A DNA stretch of 64,000 nt, taken from the NCBI RefSeq assembly GCF_005281835.1, contig NZ_RZIS01000011.1, positions 1-64,000 of the forward strand, given 5' to 3'. The translations under genes were made by a program, and so were the position numbers. Position 1 is the first letter of the stretch; each line of letters starts with the position of its first letter. Shown here one piece after another: positions 34,140 through 42,001 of this stretch. The stretch comes from Vibrio profundi (GTDB lineage: Bacteria; Pseudomonadota; Gammaproteobacteria; Enterobacterales; Vibrionaceae). The notes beneath the pieces are model-generated. The model saw only the letters and a program-made list of their open reading frames with translations. It made no database searches and had not been told where the DNA came from.

Positions 34140-34561
34140 TACATAATCCCTAGCTGGCGTTTTAACCAGACGACAGCAATTGCTGTGAACATAAAGGTCA
34201 CCGTTGCGTAAATTGAACGTTTTGATAATCGCCCCATACCTACGATGCCATGACCACTCGTGCAGCCGTTCCCTAGCCTAGTACCAAATCCAACTAGTAA
34301 ACCCGCCAGAATAACAATCAAAATATTTGGGCTTTCAATTTGTGGAAGAGAAAAACCAAATGGCCTGACAAAAATAAATGCAGATACCATCCCAGTAATA
34401 AAAGTAAGACGCCACATCATGTCACCTTTAAGCGGAGATAACATACCACTCACCACTCCGCTAATACCGGCAACTTTTCCTGAATAGAGCATCAACACTC
34501 CTGCTGATAACCCCAATAACGCCCCGCCGAATAGCGCATGCCAAGGAACTGAAAACTCCAT
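34139..34561 (-). CDS. YeeE/YedE-family sulfur transporter subunit
   Basis: 140 aa from ATG 34561, which has GAGG five bases upstream; a GTG at 34567 and an ATG at 34564 are alternatives. Four spans. LFGGALLGLSAGVLM and the Cys-containing GFGTRLGNGCTSGHGIVGMGR are the YeeE signature. With its partner it makes a split two-half transporter. The gene is coupled to the ArsR gene upstream and the second half downstream. Confidence 0.82.
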   Translation of the reverse strand: MEFSVPWHALFGGALLGLSAGVLMLYSGKVAGISGVVSGMLSPLKGDMMWRLTFITGMVSAFIFVRPFGFSLPQIESPNILIVILAGLLVGFGTRLGNGCTSGHGIVGMGRLSKRSIYATVTFMFTAIAVVWLKRQLGIM

Positions 34562-34563
34562 CA

Positions 34564-34887
34564 TCACCTCTCTTTACGATCTGAGCAAAAAATTGAATGC
34601 AAACAAGTAATCAGGCTTTCAGCTTTTTTATCTGCGAGAGAGTAGAAAACCTGTTGCGACTCTTTCCTCGCCCGAATAATTCCGTGTTTACGGAGTACCG
34701 TTAAATGCTGAGAAAACGCTGATTGAGTTAATGACGATACTTTTTGGAGTTCACCAACGCCGACTTCACCTTGAGTTAATTGGCATAACACCAGTAGTCG
34801 CTCTTGATGAGACATTATTTTTAAAAGTTCAGCCGCCTCACTAACTGCCCCTTGCATTTCATCAATGCTAATTTCTTGCTGCGTCAT
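34564..34887 (-). CDS. ArsR-family persulfide sensor (BigR/YgaV-like)
   Basis: 107 aa winged-helix repressor. It has ERLLVLCQLTQGEVGVGEL, recognition helix LTQSAFSQHLTVLRKHGII and ARKESQQVFYSLAD. Cys35 in the second helix and Cys101 near the C-terminus are in the positions of the cysteine pair that BigR, YgaV and SqrR use to sense persulfides. No metal-site motif of the ArsR/SmtB type was seen. It heads an operon with two YeeE genes and is divergent from a CoA-disulfide reductase-rhodanese gene, which fits sulfide control. Confidence 0.82.
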   Translation of the reverse strand: MTQQEISIDEMQGAVSEAAELLKIMSHQERLLVLCQLTQGEVGVGELQKVSSLTQSAFSQHLTVLRKHGIIRARKESQQVFYSLADKKAESLITCLHSIFCSDRKER

Positions 34888-34951
34888 GAGCCTTACCTTA
34901 TCACTTCAATCTTTAATTTAGAGCTTACTAATAAATATAAATAAGTCAATG

Positions 34952-35001
34952 CTAATTTAGCAACTATGAAATTAGATAGGTTAACATTAGACTTTTCTAA
35001 T
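34952..35001. promoter_or_regulatory. Candidate operator with repeated CTAAT half-sites
   Basis: Two inverted repeats lie between the divergent ArsR and reductase genes: CTAATTT/AAATTAG (34952-34958 and 34969-34975) and ATTAGA/TCTAAT (34986-34991 and 34996-35001). The same CTAAT/ATTAG half-site appears four times. A likely binding region for the ArsR-family regulator; inferred. Confidence 0.55.
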
Positions 35002-35062
35002 TAAAGATTCTAGTATGGCTCAACTCTTATAAAAGACTACTGATTAATAGCTGGAGAAATAC

Positions 35063-36715
35063 ATGACTAAAATATTGATTGTTGGCGGCGTTGCTGGTGG
35101 CGCATCGGCTGCAGCACGTGCACGTCGACTGAGCGAAGAAGCCGAAATTATCATGTTTGAGCGTGGTCCATTTGTGTCATTCGCTAACTGCGGTCTCCCG
35201 TATCACATCAGCGGCAACATCAAAGAAAGAAGTAAACTTCTTCTCCAAACTCCCGATAGTTTTCTAGCGCGCTTTAATGTTGACGTTCGTGTAATGAATG
35301 AAGTCATCCAAATTGACCGCACTAACAAGAAAGTGGTCGTAAAGAACCTATCTGACGGAAACTCTTACACTGAAAATTACGATTTTCTGTTACTCAGCCC
35401 AGGCGCAGGCCCAGTAGTCCCACCCATTAGCGGTATAGACAATCCATTAACACACTCATTAAGAAATATCCCAGATATGGATAAAATCTTAGCGACCCTA
35501 CAAAACAATAAGCCAAAGCACGCAACCGTTGTGGGTGGCGGGTTTATCGGATTAGAAATGGTCGAAGCATTCCATCAGTTAGGGATAGACACTTCTCTTA
35601 TTGAAATGGGTAATCAAGTCATGACGTCCGTTGATAGAGAGATGGCTGGATTTGTACACAGTGAAATCCGCAGCAAAGGGATTGATCTACAACTAGGCGC
35701 GGCACTTGAAGCTATTCAATATAATCCTGATGAACGTAACCTGTGCCTAACTCTGAACAATGGCAATACCCTTGAGACTGAAATATTGATCATGGCCATT
35801 GGTGTTAAACCCGAAACAAGATTAGCGGTAGATGTAGGCTTAGAGATCGGCGATCTTGGCGGGATCAAGGCTACCCCTTCAATGCAGACTAGTGATCCAT
35901 TTATTTACGCGGTCGGTGATGCAATTGAAGACCAAGATTTCGTTACCGGTGAAAATTCATTAGTACCGTTGGCCGGGCCTGCCAATCGTCAAGGTCGTAT
36001 GGCCGCAGACAACATGCTAGGACGTCAAGAAACCTATCAAGGTACACAAGCAACGGCTATTTGTAAGGTATTTGACCTCGCCGTTGCGTCGACAGGTCAA
36101 AACGAAAAGCAGCTTAAGCGTAATGCCACCAATTATGAAAAAGTTTACGTCCATACCGCGAGCCACGCGAGCTACTATCCTGGCGCAGAAATCGTTTCAC
36201 TCAAAATGTTATTCGATCCTGAAAACGGTAAGATTCTCGGCGCTCAAGCGGTTGGCAAAGATGGCGTAGACAAACGTATTGATGTCATGGCCGTTGCCCA
36301 GCGCGCTGGTATGACAGTAGAACAACTGCAGCACTTGGAACTGACTTATGCACCACCTTACGGCAGCGCTAAAGATGTGATCAACCAAGCCGCCTTTGTT
36401 GCCACGAACATTATGAAAGGTGACGCAACGCCTATCCACTATGACGAAATTGATAATCTAAACGACAATCAACTGCTGTTGGATGTACGCAACCCTAGTG
36501 AATTAACGAATGTCGGTTATTTACCGGGAGCTATCAACATTCCCGTAGATCAGTTGCGAAATAGAATGGATGAGCTACCAAAAGACAAAGAAATCGTGAT
36601 TTACTGTCAAGTTGGGTTACGCGGTAACGTGGCATATCGACAGCTAGTCAATTCCGGTTTTAAAGCTCGTAATTTGATTGGTGGTTATCGTACCTATAAG
36701 TTCGCGCAAGCCTAA
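35063..36715 (+). CDS. CoA-disulfide reductase fused to rhodanese
   Basis: 550 aa flavoenzyme. FAD-binding start KILIVGGVAGGASAAARAR, redox Cys43 in FANCGLPYH, NAD(P)H site VVGGGFIGLEMVE, and second FAD motif YAVGDAIED. The dimerisation domain ends near 450. A C-terminal rhodanese domain (about 455-550) has active Cys515 in IVIYCQVGLRG. The fusion is the CoADR-RHD type that reduces CoA persulfide or polysulfide. It reduces reactive sulfur made or moved by the neighbouring operon. Divergent from the ArsR gene, sharing its operator region. Confidence 0.9.
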   Translation: MTKILIVGGVAGGASAAARARRLSEEAEIIMFERGPFVSFANCGLPYHISGNIKERSKLLLQTPDSFLARFNVDVRVMNEVIQIDRTNKKVVVKNLSDGNSYTENYDFLLLSPGAGPVVPPISGIDNPLTHSLRNIPDMDKILATLQNNKPKHATVVGGGFIGLEMVEAFHQLGIDTSLIEMGNQVMTSVDREMAGFVHSEIRSKGIDLQLGAALEAIQYNPDERNLCLTLNNGNTLETEILIMAIGVKPETRLAVDVGLEIGDLGGIKATPSMQTSDPFIYAVGDAIEDQDFVTGENSLVPLAGPANRQGRMAADNMLGRQETYQGTQATAICKVFDLAVASTGQNEKQLKRNATNYEKVYVHTASHASYYPGAEIVSLKMLFDPENGKILGAQAVGKDGVDKRIDVMAVAQRAGMTVEQLQHLELTYAPPYGSAKDVINQAAFVATNIMKGDATPIHYDEIDNLNDNQLLLDVRNPSELTNVGYLPGAINIPVDQLRNRMDELPKDKEIVIYCQVGLRGNVAYRQLVNSGFKARNLIGGYRTYKFAQA

Positions 36716-36745
36716 CTGTGCCTGGTCCTAAACTACGTTGATCGC

Positions 36746-36775
36746 AAAAAGGCCTACCATTAATGGTAGGCCTTT
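36746..36775. terminator. Bidirectional terminator
   Basis: AAAGGCCTACCATT and AATGGTAGGCCTTT form a 14-pair stem between convergent genes. Confidence 0.85.
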
Positions 36776-36805
36776 CAATCATGCAGCATCTTAACAAGTC
36801 ATGAT

Positions 36806-38038
36806 TTAACTATGCTTGTTTTTCTCGGCAATCCACTGTGACATGTACTTGGTGCTCGTCATCGTATGGTGTTTCAACATTGAACCAGTAAAGTTAAGCA
36901 GCCTGTGCTCCGCTAAGTTCGATTCCATTACCGAAATTCTTTCTATTAGCACCCGACCTAACTCTTCAGCGTTATAACGTTGCTTTAACAGGCCATGGCA
37001 GCCGCTCTGTGCTTGGCTCCATTTCTCTTGGTCTTGATACAAATCTACTGCGGCTTGAACAAAAGTATCTAACTCGTCTTCTACTGCGCCCGGCCAAACG
37101 TCTTCGTCACTAGGAAGCATACCCTCAGCGCCAATTGAGCTCGTAATACTTGGGGTTTGTACTTTCATTGCATCGAGCAGCTTGCCCTTGATACCAGCGC
37201 CAAAACGAAGTGGCGCGATACAAATACGTGCTTGCTCGACGACTTCCTGCGCATCCTTTGCCCAACCTTTAACATGGAAGCCTGTTTTAGGATTATGCAG
37301 TGCTGTCGCTTTTGGTGGCGGATAAGAACCATAGATATGAAGCTCGGCATCTGGAAGTTGCTTACGAATCTTTGGCCATATTTGTTGAAGTTGTAATACA
37401 GCGTCCCAGTTAGGTGCATGACGGAAGTTACCGATCGTCATGAAGTGCTGACGCTCTTCAAACCCTAACGTTGAATCAGTTAACGTATCCAAATCCACCA
37501 TAAACGGAAGGTGATGAATCAAAGACGCGTCGACTTTAAACTCATTCACCAACAAGTCCATTTCAAAACTGGAAATGATCAACGAAAGATCGCAACGTAA
37601 GATAGCTGCGATCTCTCGCTTTGCTAAATCACCGAATAGATCTTGTTTGGTCATTTCACGATCCGCTTTAACAGCTTGATGCCTCGCATTACGCAGACAC
37701 TGTAAATCTTCGGTATCGAGTATTTTTAGCGCATTAGGACAACATTTTTCAACTCGCCAACCAAATTGTTCTTCCATCATAAAACGATCGAACATGACAA
37801 TATCTGGCTGTAATTCTGAAATGTACTCATCAAAACTATCGCAATTTAACTGAATGTTTTTACTAGAAATACCTTCACTACCGAGATCGGTCATATGTTC
37901 CGTTTCTTGAGCTGGCGTTGCAAACTCAACAGCCCACCCTTGATTCTTAAACAATCTAAGAATAGACATCATATGGCTACCCGCCGCTGATGAATTTGGT
38001 TCTGGCCACACGTAACCGATCGCTAATACTTTTTTCAC
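36806..38038 (-). CDS. Glycosyltransferase, GT4-like
   Basis: 410 aa, cytoplasmic. Begins KVLAIGYVWPEPNSSAAGSH, a GT-B N-terminal fold with a ligand loop. The C-terminal domain has FMTIGNFRHAPNWDAV, LHIYGSYPP, and the sugar-nucleotide site APLRFGAGIKGKLLDAMKV, followed by the PSITSSIGAEGM segment. This is typical of retaining GT-B transferases of the Glycos_transf_1 type. No polysaccharide cluster surrounds it, so acceptor and donor are unknown. Monocistronic between two terminators. Confidence 0.8.
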   Translation of the reverse strand: MKKVLAIGYVWPEPNSSAAGSHMMSILRLFKNQGWAVEFATPAQETEHMTDLGSEGISSKNIQLNCDSFDEYISELQPDIVMFDRFMMEEQFGWRVEKCCPNALKILDTEDLQCLRNARHQAVKADREMTKQDLFGDLAKREIAAILRCDLSLIISSFEMDLLVNEFKVDASLIHHLPFMVDLDTLTDSTLGFEERQHFMTIGNFRHAPNWDAVLQLQQIWPKIRKQLPDAELHIYGSYPPPKATALHNPKTGFHVKGWAKDAQEVVEQARICIAPLRFGAGIKGKLLDAMKVQTPSITSSIGAEGMLPSDEDVWPGAVEDELDTFVQAAVDLYQDQEKWSQAQSGCHGLLKQRYNAEELGRVLIERISVMESNLAEHRLLNFTGSMLKHHTMTSTKYMSQWIAEKNKHS

Positions 38039-38059
38039 TAATTTTTTCCGTTATTCCAA

Positions 38060-38094
38060 AAAGAAAGGGACTGAATCATTCCAGTCCCCTTTTC
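38060..38094 (-). terminator. Terminator after the DsbC-like gene
   Basis: Read leftward, GGGACTG (38082-38088 complement) and CAGTCCC pair over seven bases, followed by TTTCTTTTT. Confidence 0.7.
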
Positions 38095-38136
38095 ATTCTT
38101 TCGATTGCTCTGAGATTAGAACAATCAATATATCAC

Positions 38137-38937
38137 TTACAAACGTTGTTTCAGTTGAGCTGCTGGAACATAACCGCCAACTTGATGGCCGTCCATTGTA
38201 AAGATTGCCGGAGTGCCCGTCACGCCTAACGTTTTGCCAAGCTCGTAGTATTTGGCAACCGTTGCTTCACACGCTTGTAACTCATCAGCGCTTAATCCTG
38301 CTTTTCTTTCAGGCGTCGAGTTCGATACTTTTGTCTGATGCAGTGCGGCCTTTCTGTCTTCGGCACAATACGTGTTAACCAGCATCTCATAGCCAGGACC
38401 TTGAGTACCTGAACGTGGGAACGGCAAATAATGGATATTTATCATTTGCTCTTGGTATTGATCCATTTCCCCATGTAACTTTCGGCAGTAGCCACAAGTT
38501 GGGTCAGAGAAAACAATCACGGTATCTGCGTTCTTTGCATCTTTTACGTCGTATGAAATTACGTCTTTTTCATCAATCGATGCTAGCAACGGAGCTGCGA
38601 ACAAAGCATCAAAATCTTGAGTAATATAAGAACCTGATTTTAAGTCTAGAATGCTGCCGTTTTGGTGAATTAGTAATGACTCAATATCTTTCATGTAAGT
38701 CATGGTGTAACTACCATTACCATCACTCAATTTGAACATGTAGTTATCAGAGTCGCTAAGCTGAACCAAACCGTTAATAGAGATCCCGTCAGAAGGCAAG
38801 TTGAACGCCTCTGTCATTTGTTTCTTAAGCGATGCAGTGATTTCTTTCAATTCAGACTGCTCTGGTGCTTTTAACTCGACAGCAGCATTGGCCGTTAGGC
38901 TTAAACCAGCCAGCATTGATATTACAAATTTCTTCAT
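38137..38937 (-). CDS. DsbC/DsbG-like thiol:disulfide isomerase
   Basis: 266 aa with a signal peptide (KKFVISMLAGLSLTANA). An N-terminal dimerisation part (about 25-110) has NGLVQLSDSDNYMF. A thioredoxin fold follows with CGYC (C148-C151) after FSDPT, and cis-Pro loop GVTGTPAIF. This is the architecture of periplasmic disulfide isomerases that reshuffle wrong disulfides. Two further Cys (in NTYCAED and LQACEAT) could form a structural bond as in DsbC. No dsbD gene is near. It sits alone between terminators. Confidence 0.85.
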   Translation of the reverse strand: MKKFVISMLAGLSLTANAAVELKAPEQSELKEITASLKKQMTEAFNLPSDGISINGLVQLSDSDNYMFKLSDGNGSYTMTYMKDIESLLIHQNGSILDLKSGSYITQDFDALFAAPLLASIDEKDVISYDVKDAKNADTVIVFSDPTCGYCRKLHGEMDQYQEQMINIHYLPFPRSGTQGPGYEMLVNTYCAEDRKAALHQTKVSNSTPERKAGLSADELQACEATVAKYYELGKTLGVTGTPAIFTMDGHQVGGYVPAAQLKQRL

Positions 38938-38948
38938 TAGACACTCCG

Positions 38949-38976
38949 AAAAGTAGCGAAGTTAACCGCTACTTTT
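38949..38976 (-). terminator. Terminator after fabH
   Basis: AAAAGTAGCG, loop, CGCTACTTTT: ten pairs, in the 47-base gap between fabH and the DsbC-like gene. Confidence 0.75.
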
Positions 38977-38984
38977 TAATCCTT

Positions 38985-40079
38985 TTACACGTTATTAGGG
39001 TTATTCTTGCAGTGCTCTATCGCGTTAGCTAAAAGCTCCAATGCTGTCTTATCAGTTTCAGGGAGAACGGCATCAGACGCACCCAACGGCGTTACGCGGT
39101 CACCCCACTTGATGTGACCTGCACCCCATGTGAGGCCAGCGCCAAAAGCAGCAGTTAGAATGTTGCTATTTGGTTTGATAAAGCCTTGCTCTACCGCTTC
39201 ACATAAAGCAATTGGAACGGTCGCAGCAGATGTATTACCGTATTGTTGAATATTTACAAAGGCTTTCTCACGCTCAATGCCTGCCATATCACATAAAGTC
39301 TGGATAATGCGGATATTTGCCTGGTGTGGAATTACAACGTCGATATCATCTGTCGACAGGCCCGTGCGGCTTAGTACAGAGTGCGCAGCGGCGCCCATAC
39401 CTTTCACAGCACGCTTGAATATTTCTTTACCAACAAAGTTAAAATCCCAATGCCCATTATCAGCAGCAAATCGGTCCATCGACGTACCAAACTTTGGAAT
39501 CGCTAGGATATCGCGGCCTTCTGCATCACAGCCGATCTGAGCTTTTTGTAAACCTAACTGTTTTTCAGTACGGCTTACCACTACGGCACCCGCGCCATCG
39601 CCGAACAAAACAGCAGTGTCGCGCTTAGTCCAATCAATATAAAAAGACAGACGCTCAGCACCAACAATGATCGCATTACGGTAATTGCCAGCTTGAATTA
39701 AACGAGTCGCAGTTTCCAGGCCGTAAACAAAACCTGTACATGCCGCGTTTAAATCAAATGCTGCCGCTCCTTGAATACCAAGTTCACGTTGCACTTTCGA
39801 TGCAATATTCGGCAGTAATGAATCTGCTGAGCAGCTAGCAATAATAATTAAGTCGATATCTTCTGCAGTCACGCCTGCACAAGCCATCGCTTGCTTCGCC
39901 GCTACAGTAGCTAAATCAGAGGTGTTTACGTGGCTAATTCTGCGATTTTCGATACCGGTGCGAGTCTTAATCCACTCGTCTGAAGTTTCAATGAAAGTAC
40001 TTAAATCATCATTAGAGAGCGTTGCTGGTGGTAGGCACTTTCCCCAGCCAGTAATTTCGGCGTAAAAATTTGTCATCAT
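38985..40079 (-). CDS. fabH: Beta-ketoacyl-ACP synthase III (FabH-like)
   Basis: 364 aa. Condenses an acyl-CoA primer with malonyl-ACP to start fatty-acid chains. Catalytic triad: Cys114 in DLNAACTGF, His in VIPHQANIRI, and Asn in QYGNTSAATVP. The C-terminus carries about 45 residues more than a typical FabH (about 317 aa), ending in ALELLANAIEHCKNNPN. Vibrio small chromosomes are known to carry a second FabH-like gene next to trxC, and this matches. It may use unusual primers; that is not shown. Confidence 0.85.
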   Translation of the reverse strand: MMTNFYAEITGWGKCLPPATLSNDDLSTFIETSDEWIKTRTGIENRRISHVNTSDLATVAAKQAMACAGVTAEDIDLIIIASCSADSLLPNIASKVQRELGIQGAAAFDLNAACTGFVYGLETATRLIQAGNYRNAIIVGAERLSFYIDWTKRDTAVLFGDGAGAVVVSRTEKQLGLQKAQIGCDAEGRDILAIPKFGTSMDRFAADNGHWDFNFVGKEIFKRAVKGMGAAAHSVLSRTGLSTDDIDVVIPHQANIRIIQTLCDMAGIEREKAFVNIQQYGNTSAATVPIALCEAVEQGFIKPNSNILTAAFGAGLTWGAGHIKWGDRVTPLGASDAVLPETDKTALELLANAIEHCKNNPNNV

Positions 40080-40199
40080 TAACCTATTTATTGTTTGTTT
40101 TTATTTGCGTATCTTAAGGTACATTTCAAACAGTATAAGCGCTCAGGGCCACTCACGTAAATCGTGACAGCCTAAGAGTGACAATAAAAAGAGAAAGTT

Positions 40200-40634
40200 A
40201 TGTCAACATTCAACACTCGTTGCCCATCTTGTAATGGCGTTAATCGTGTTCCTTCTGATCGTATTTCTGAAAGCCCAACATGTGGCAAGTGCAAAAGCGC
40301 GCTTCTCGATGGTGCTCCTATCGAAGGTACTTCCCTAAACTTCCAAGAATTGATGAACAGTGATCAGCCTGTTGTTGTCGATTTTTGGGCAACATGGTGT
40401 AACCCATGCGTCGGTTTTGCACCGGTTTTCAGTGACGTAGCAAAAGAACGCGCTGGTGATGTTCGCTTTGTGAAAATTGATACCGAGGCTCAACAGCAAC
40501 TCGCCGCGCAATTCCAAATTCGCAGTATTCCAACCATCATGGTGTTCAAAAATGGTCAGCGTGTCGATACCATCAACGGTGCGCTACCTAAATCTCAATT
40601 TGATCAATGGCTTAACCAAGCAATCACCAAGTAA
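40200..40634 (+). CDS. trxC: Thioredoxin 2 (TrxC-like) with WCNPC active site
   Basis: 144 aa. An N-terminal zinc-binding extension has two CxxC pairs (C8-C11 and C28-C31), which is diagnostic for TrxC. The thioredoxin fold follows with WATWCNPC (Cys67, Cys70) and cis-Pro RSIPTIMVF. The usual active site is WCGPC; Gly is replaced by Asn here, which may shift redox potential. Divergent from fabH. Confidence 0.9.
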   Translation: MSTFNTRCPSCNGVNRVPSDRISESPTCGKCKSALLDGAPIEGTSLNFQELMNSDQPVVVDFWATWCNPCVGFAPVFSDVAKERAGDVRFVKIDTEAQQQLAAQFQIRSIPTIMVFKNGQRVDTINGALPKSQFDQWLNQAITK

Positions 40635-40687
40635 CCCATCTCCAACTTTTGAATTTGTTCCGCTTTAAAAGCCGCTCTAAATTCGAT

Positions 40688-40718
40688 TCGTGACGACAAC
40701 TTTCTTTTGTCGTCACGA
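40688..40718. repeat. Perfect inverted repeat downstream of trxC
   Basis: CGTGACGACAA (40689-40699) and TTGTCGTCACG (40707-40717) pair perfectly around a 7-base loop; an outer T-A adds a twelfth pair. It lacks a clear U-tract, so it may be an imperfect terminator of trxC or a regulatory site. Confidence 0.55.
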
Positions 40719-40805
40719 GCAATATTTCTCGTTTTACCCTTTCGCATATTTAATCCATAGTCGCGCCAATTACTTCATTCCACTCTGTATTTGGAGCTTA
40801 CGACA

Positions 40806-41957
40806 TTGGAAAACACTCTACCGAACACCCGCATAGCAGTTCCTGTTATTGCCCTATCATTGTATGCCATCGCATCAGGCTACTTAATGAGCTCAATCCC
40901 GCTCATGCTGCCTGGCTACGGCTTAGATAGTGCGCTTGCGAGTTGGTTAGCGAGTGCGTTCTATGCAGGCCTACTGATGGGAACAATAGTGATTGAGCGA
41001 TTTGTTTCTTATTACGGTCACAAGCAGGCTTTCTGTATTTGTTTAAGCGTGTTCATTGCATCGATTTTGATCCTGCCAGTACTGCCGCTCAAAGAAGTGT
41101 GGTTACTCGCACGTTTTATTGCAGGCGTTTCTGTAGCCGGAATTTTTGTCATCGTTGAGTCATGGTTGCTTTGCGGTGATGAATCACAACGTGCAAAGCG
41201 TTTAGGCATTTACATGTGTTCACTTTATGGTGGTACTGCGTTTGGGCAACTAGGGATTGGTTACCTCGGTATTGTTGGAGGTGTCCCATTTATCGCAATG
41301 TTCACTTTGTTGTTCGGCGCTTTGCTCGTATTGATCTTTGGCAATGCTCAGTCACCTCAGTTGCAACATTCTGAATCATTGTCGTTTAAACAGATTTCAA
41401 AGCTAAACCACAGTGCTTTAATTGGCTGCATTGTTTCTGGGCTAACGCTAGGTGCTATGTATGGGTTAATGCCTGTCGAGCTTGTGAACCGCCAAGTAAA
41501 AGCAGAAGACGTAGGTGGTCTTATGGCGTTAGTGGTACTGGGAGGAATGTTAGTGCAACCCGTTGTCACTTGGTTATCAAAGTATATTGGTCACACACTA
41601 TTAATGGCATTTTTTTGCATATTAGGTGTCGCGGCAATTGGCGTTGTGACCTTAGTTAATAGCTTACAAGTTCTAGCGGTATGTCTGTTTTTGTTAGGCA
41701 TGGCGACATTCGCACTGTACCCAATTGCGATCAATTTAGGCTGCAATAAAGTCGATACGCTCTACCTAGTATCGGTGACACAAGTCATGCTGTTTTGTTA
41801 CAGCGTCGGCTCTGTTGTTGGCCCTGTGATTGCAAATAGTTTTATGGGCACTCGCTCTGGGCTGCTGACTTACTTATTTGCGTCACTGTTAGCAACAACG
41901 ATCTACATGTTAATTGCCAGCCTGAAGCGTTCACACCTACAAGTTGCAGGCGAATAA
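40806..41957 (+). CDS. MFS transporter (YcaD-like)
   Basis: About 383 aa from TTG 40806, preferred over TTG 40791 because GGAG lies nine bases upstream of it. Twelve predicted spans. The MFS loop after the second span reads VERFVSYYGHKQAF in form (IERFVSYYGHK), with no standard charged motif. GLTLGAMYGLMPVELVNRQ begins the second half. It resembles the YcaD-type group of major-facilitator proteins of unknown substrate. Followed by a good terminator. Confidence 0.8.
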   Translation: MENTLPNTRIAVPVIALSLYAIASGYLMSSIPLMLPGYGLDSALASWLASAFYAGLLMGTIVIERFVSYYGHKQAFCICLSVFIASILILPVLPLKEVWLLARFIAGVSVAGIFVIVESWLLCGDESQRAKRLGIYMCSLYGGTAFGQLGIGYLGIVGGVPFIAMFTLLFGALLVLIFGNAQSPQLQHSESLSFKQISKLNHSALIGCIVSGLTLGAMYGLMPVELVNRQVKAEDVGGLMALVVLGGMLVQPVVTWLSKYIGHTLLMAFFCILGVAAIGVVTLVNSLQVLAVCLFLLGMATFALYPIAINLGCNKVDTLYLVSVTQVMLFCYSVGSVVGPVIANSFMGTRSGLLTYLFASLLATTIYMLIASLKRSHLQVAGE

Positions 41958-41969
41958 TTTACAAAAAAT

Positions 41970-41992
41970 AAAGGAGAGCAAAGCTCTCCTTT
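41970..41992. terminator. Bidirectional terminator
   Basis: AAAGGAGAGC, loop AAA, GCTCTCCTTT between convergent genes. Confidence 0.8.
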
Positions 41993-42001
41993 TGATGTTA
42001 T

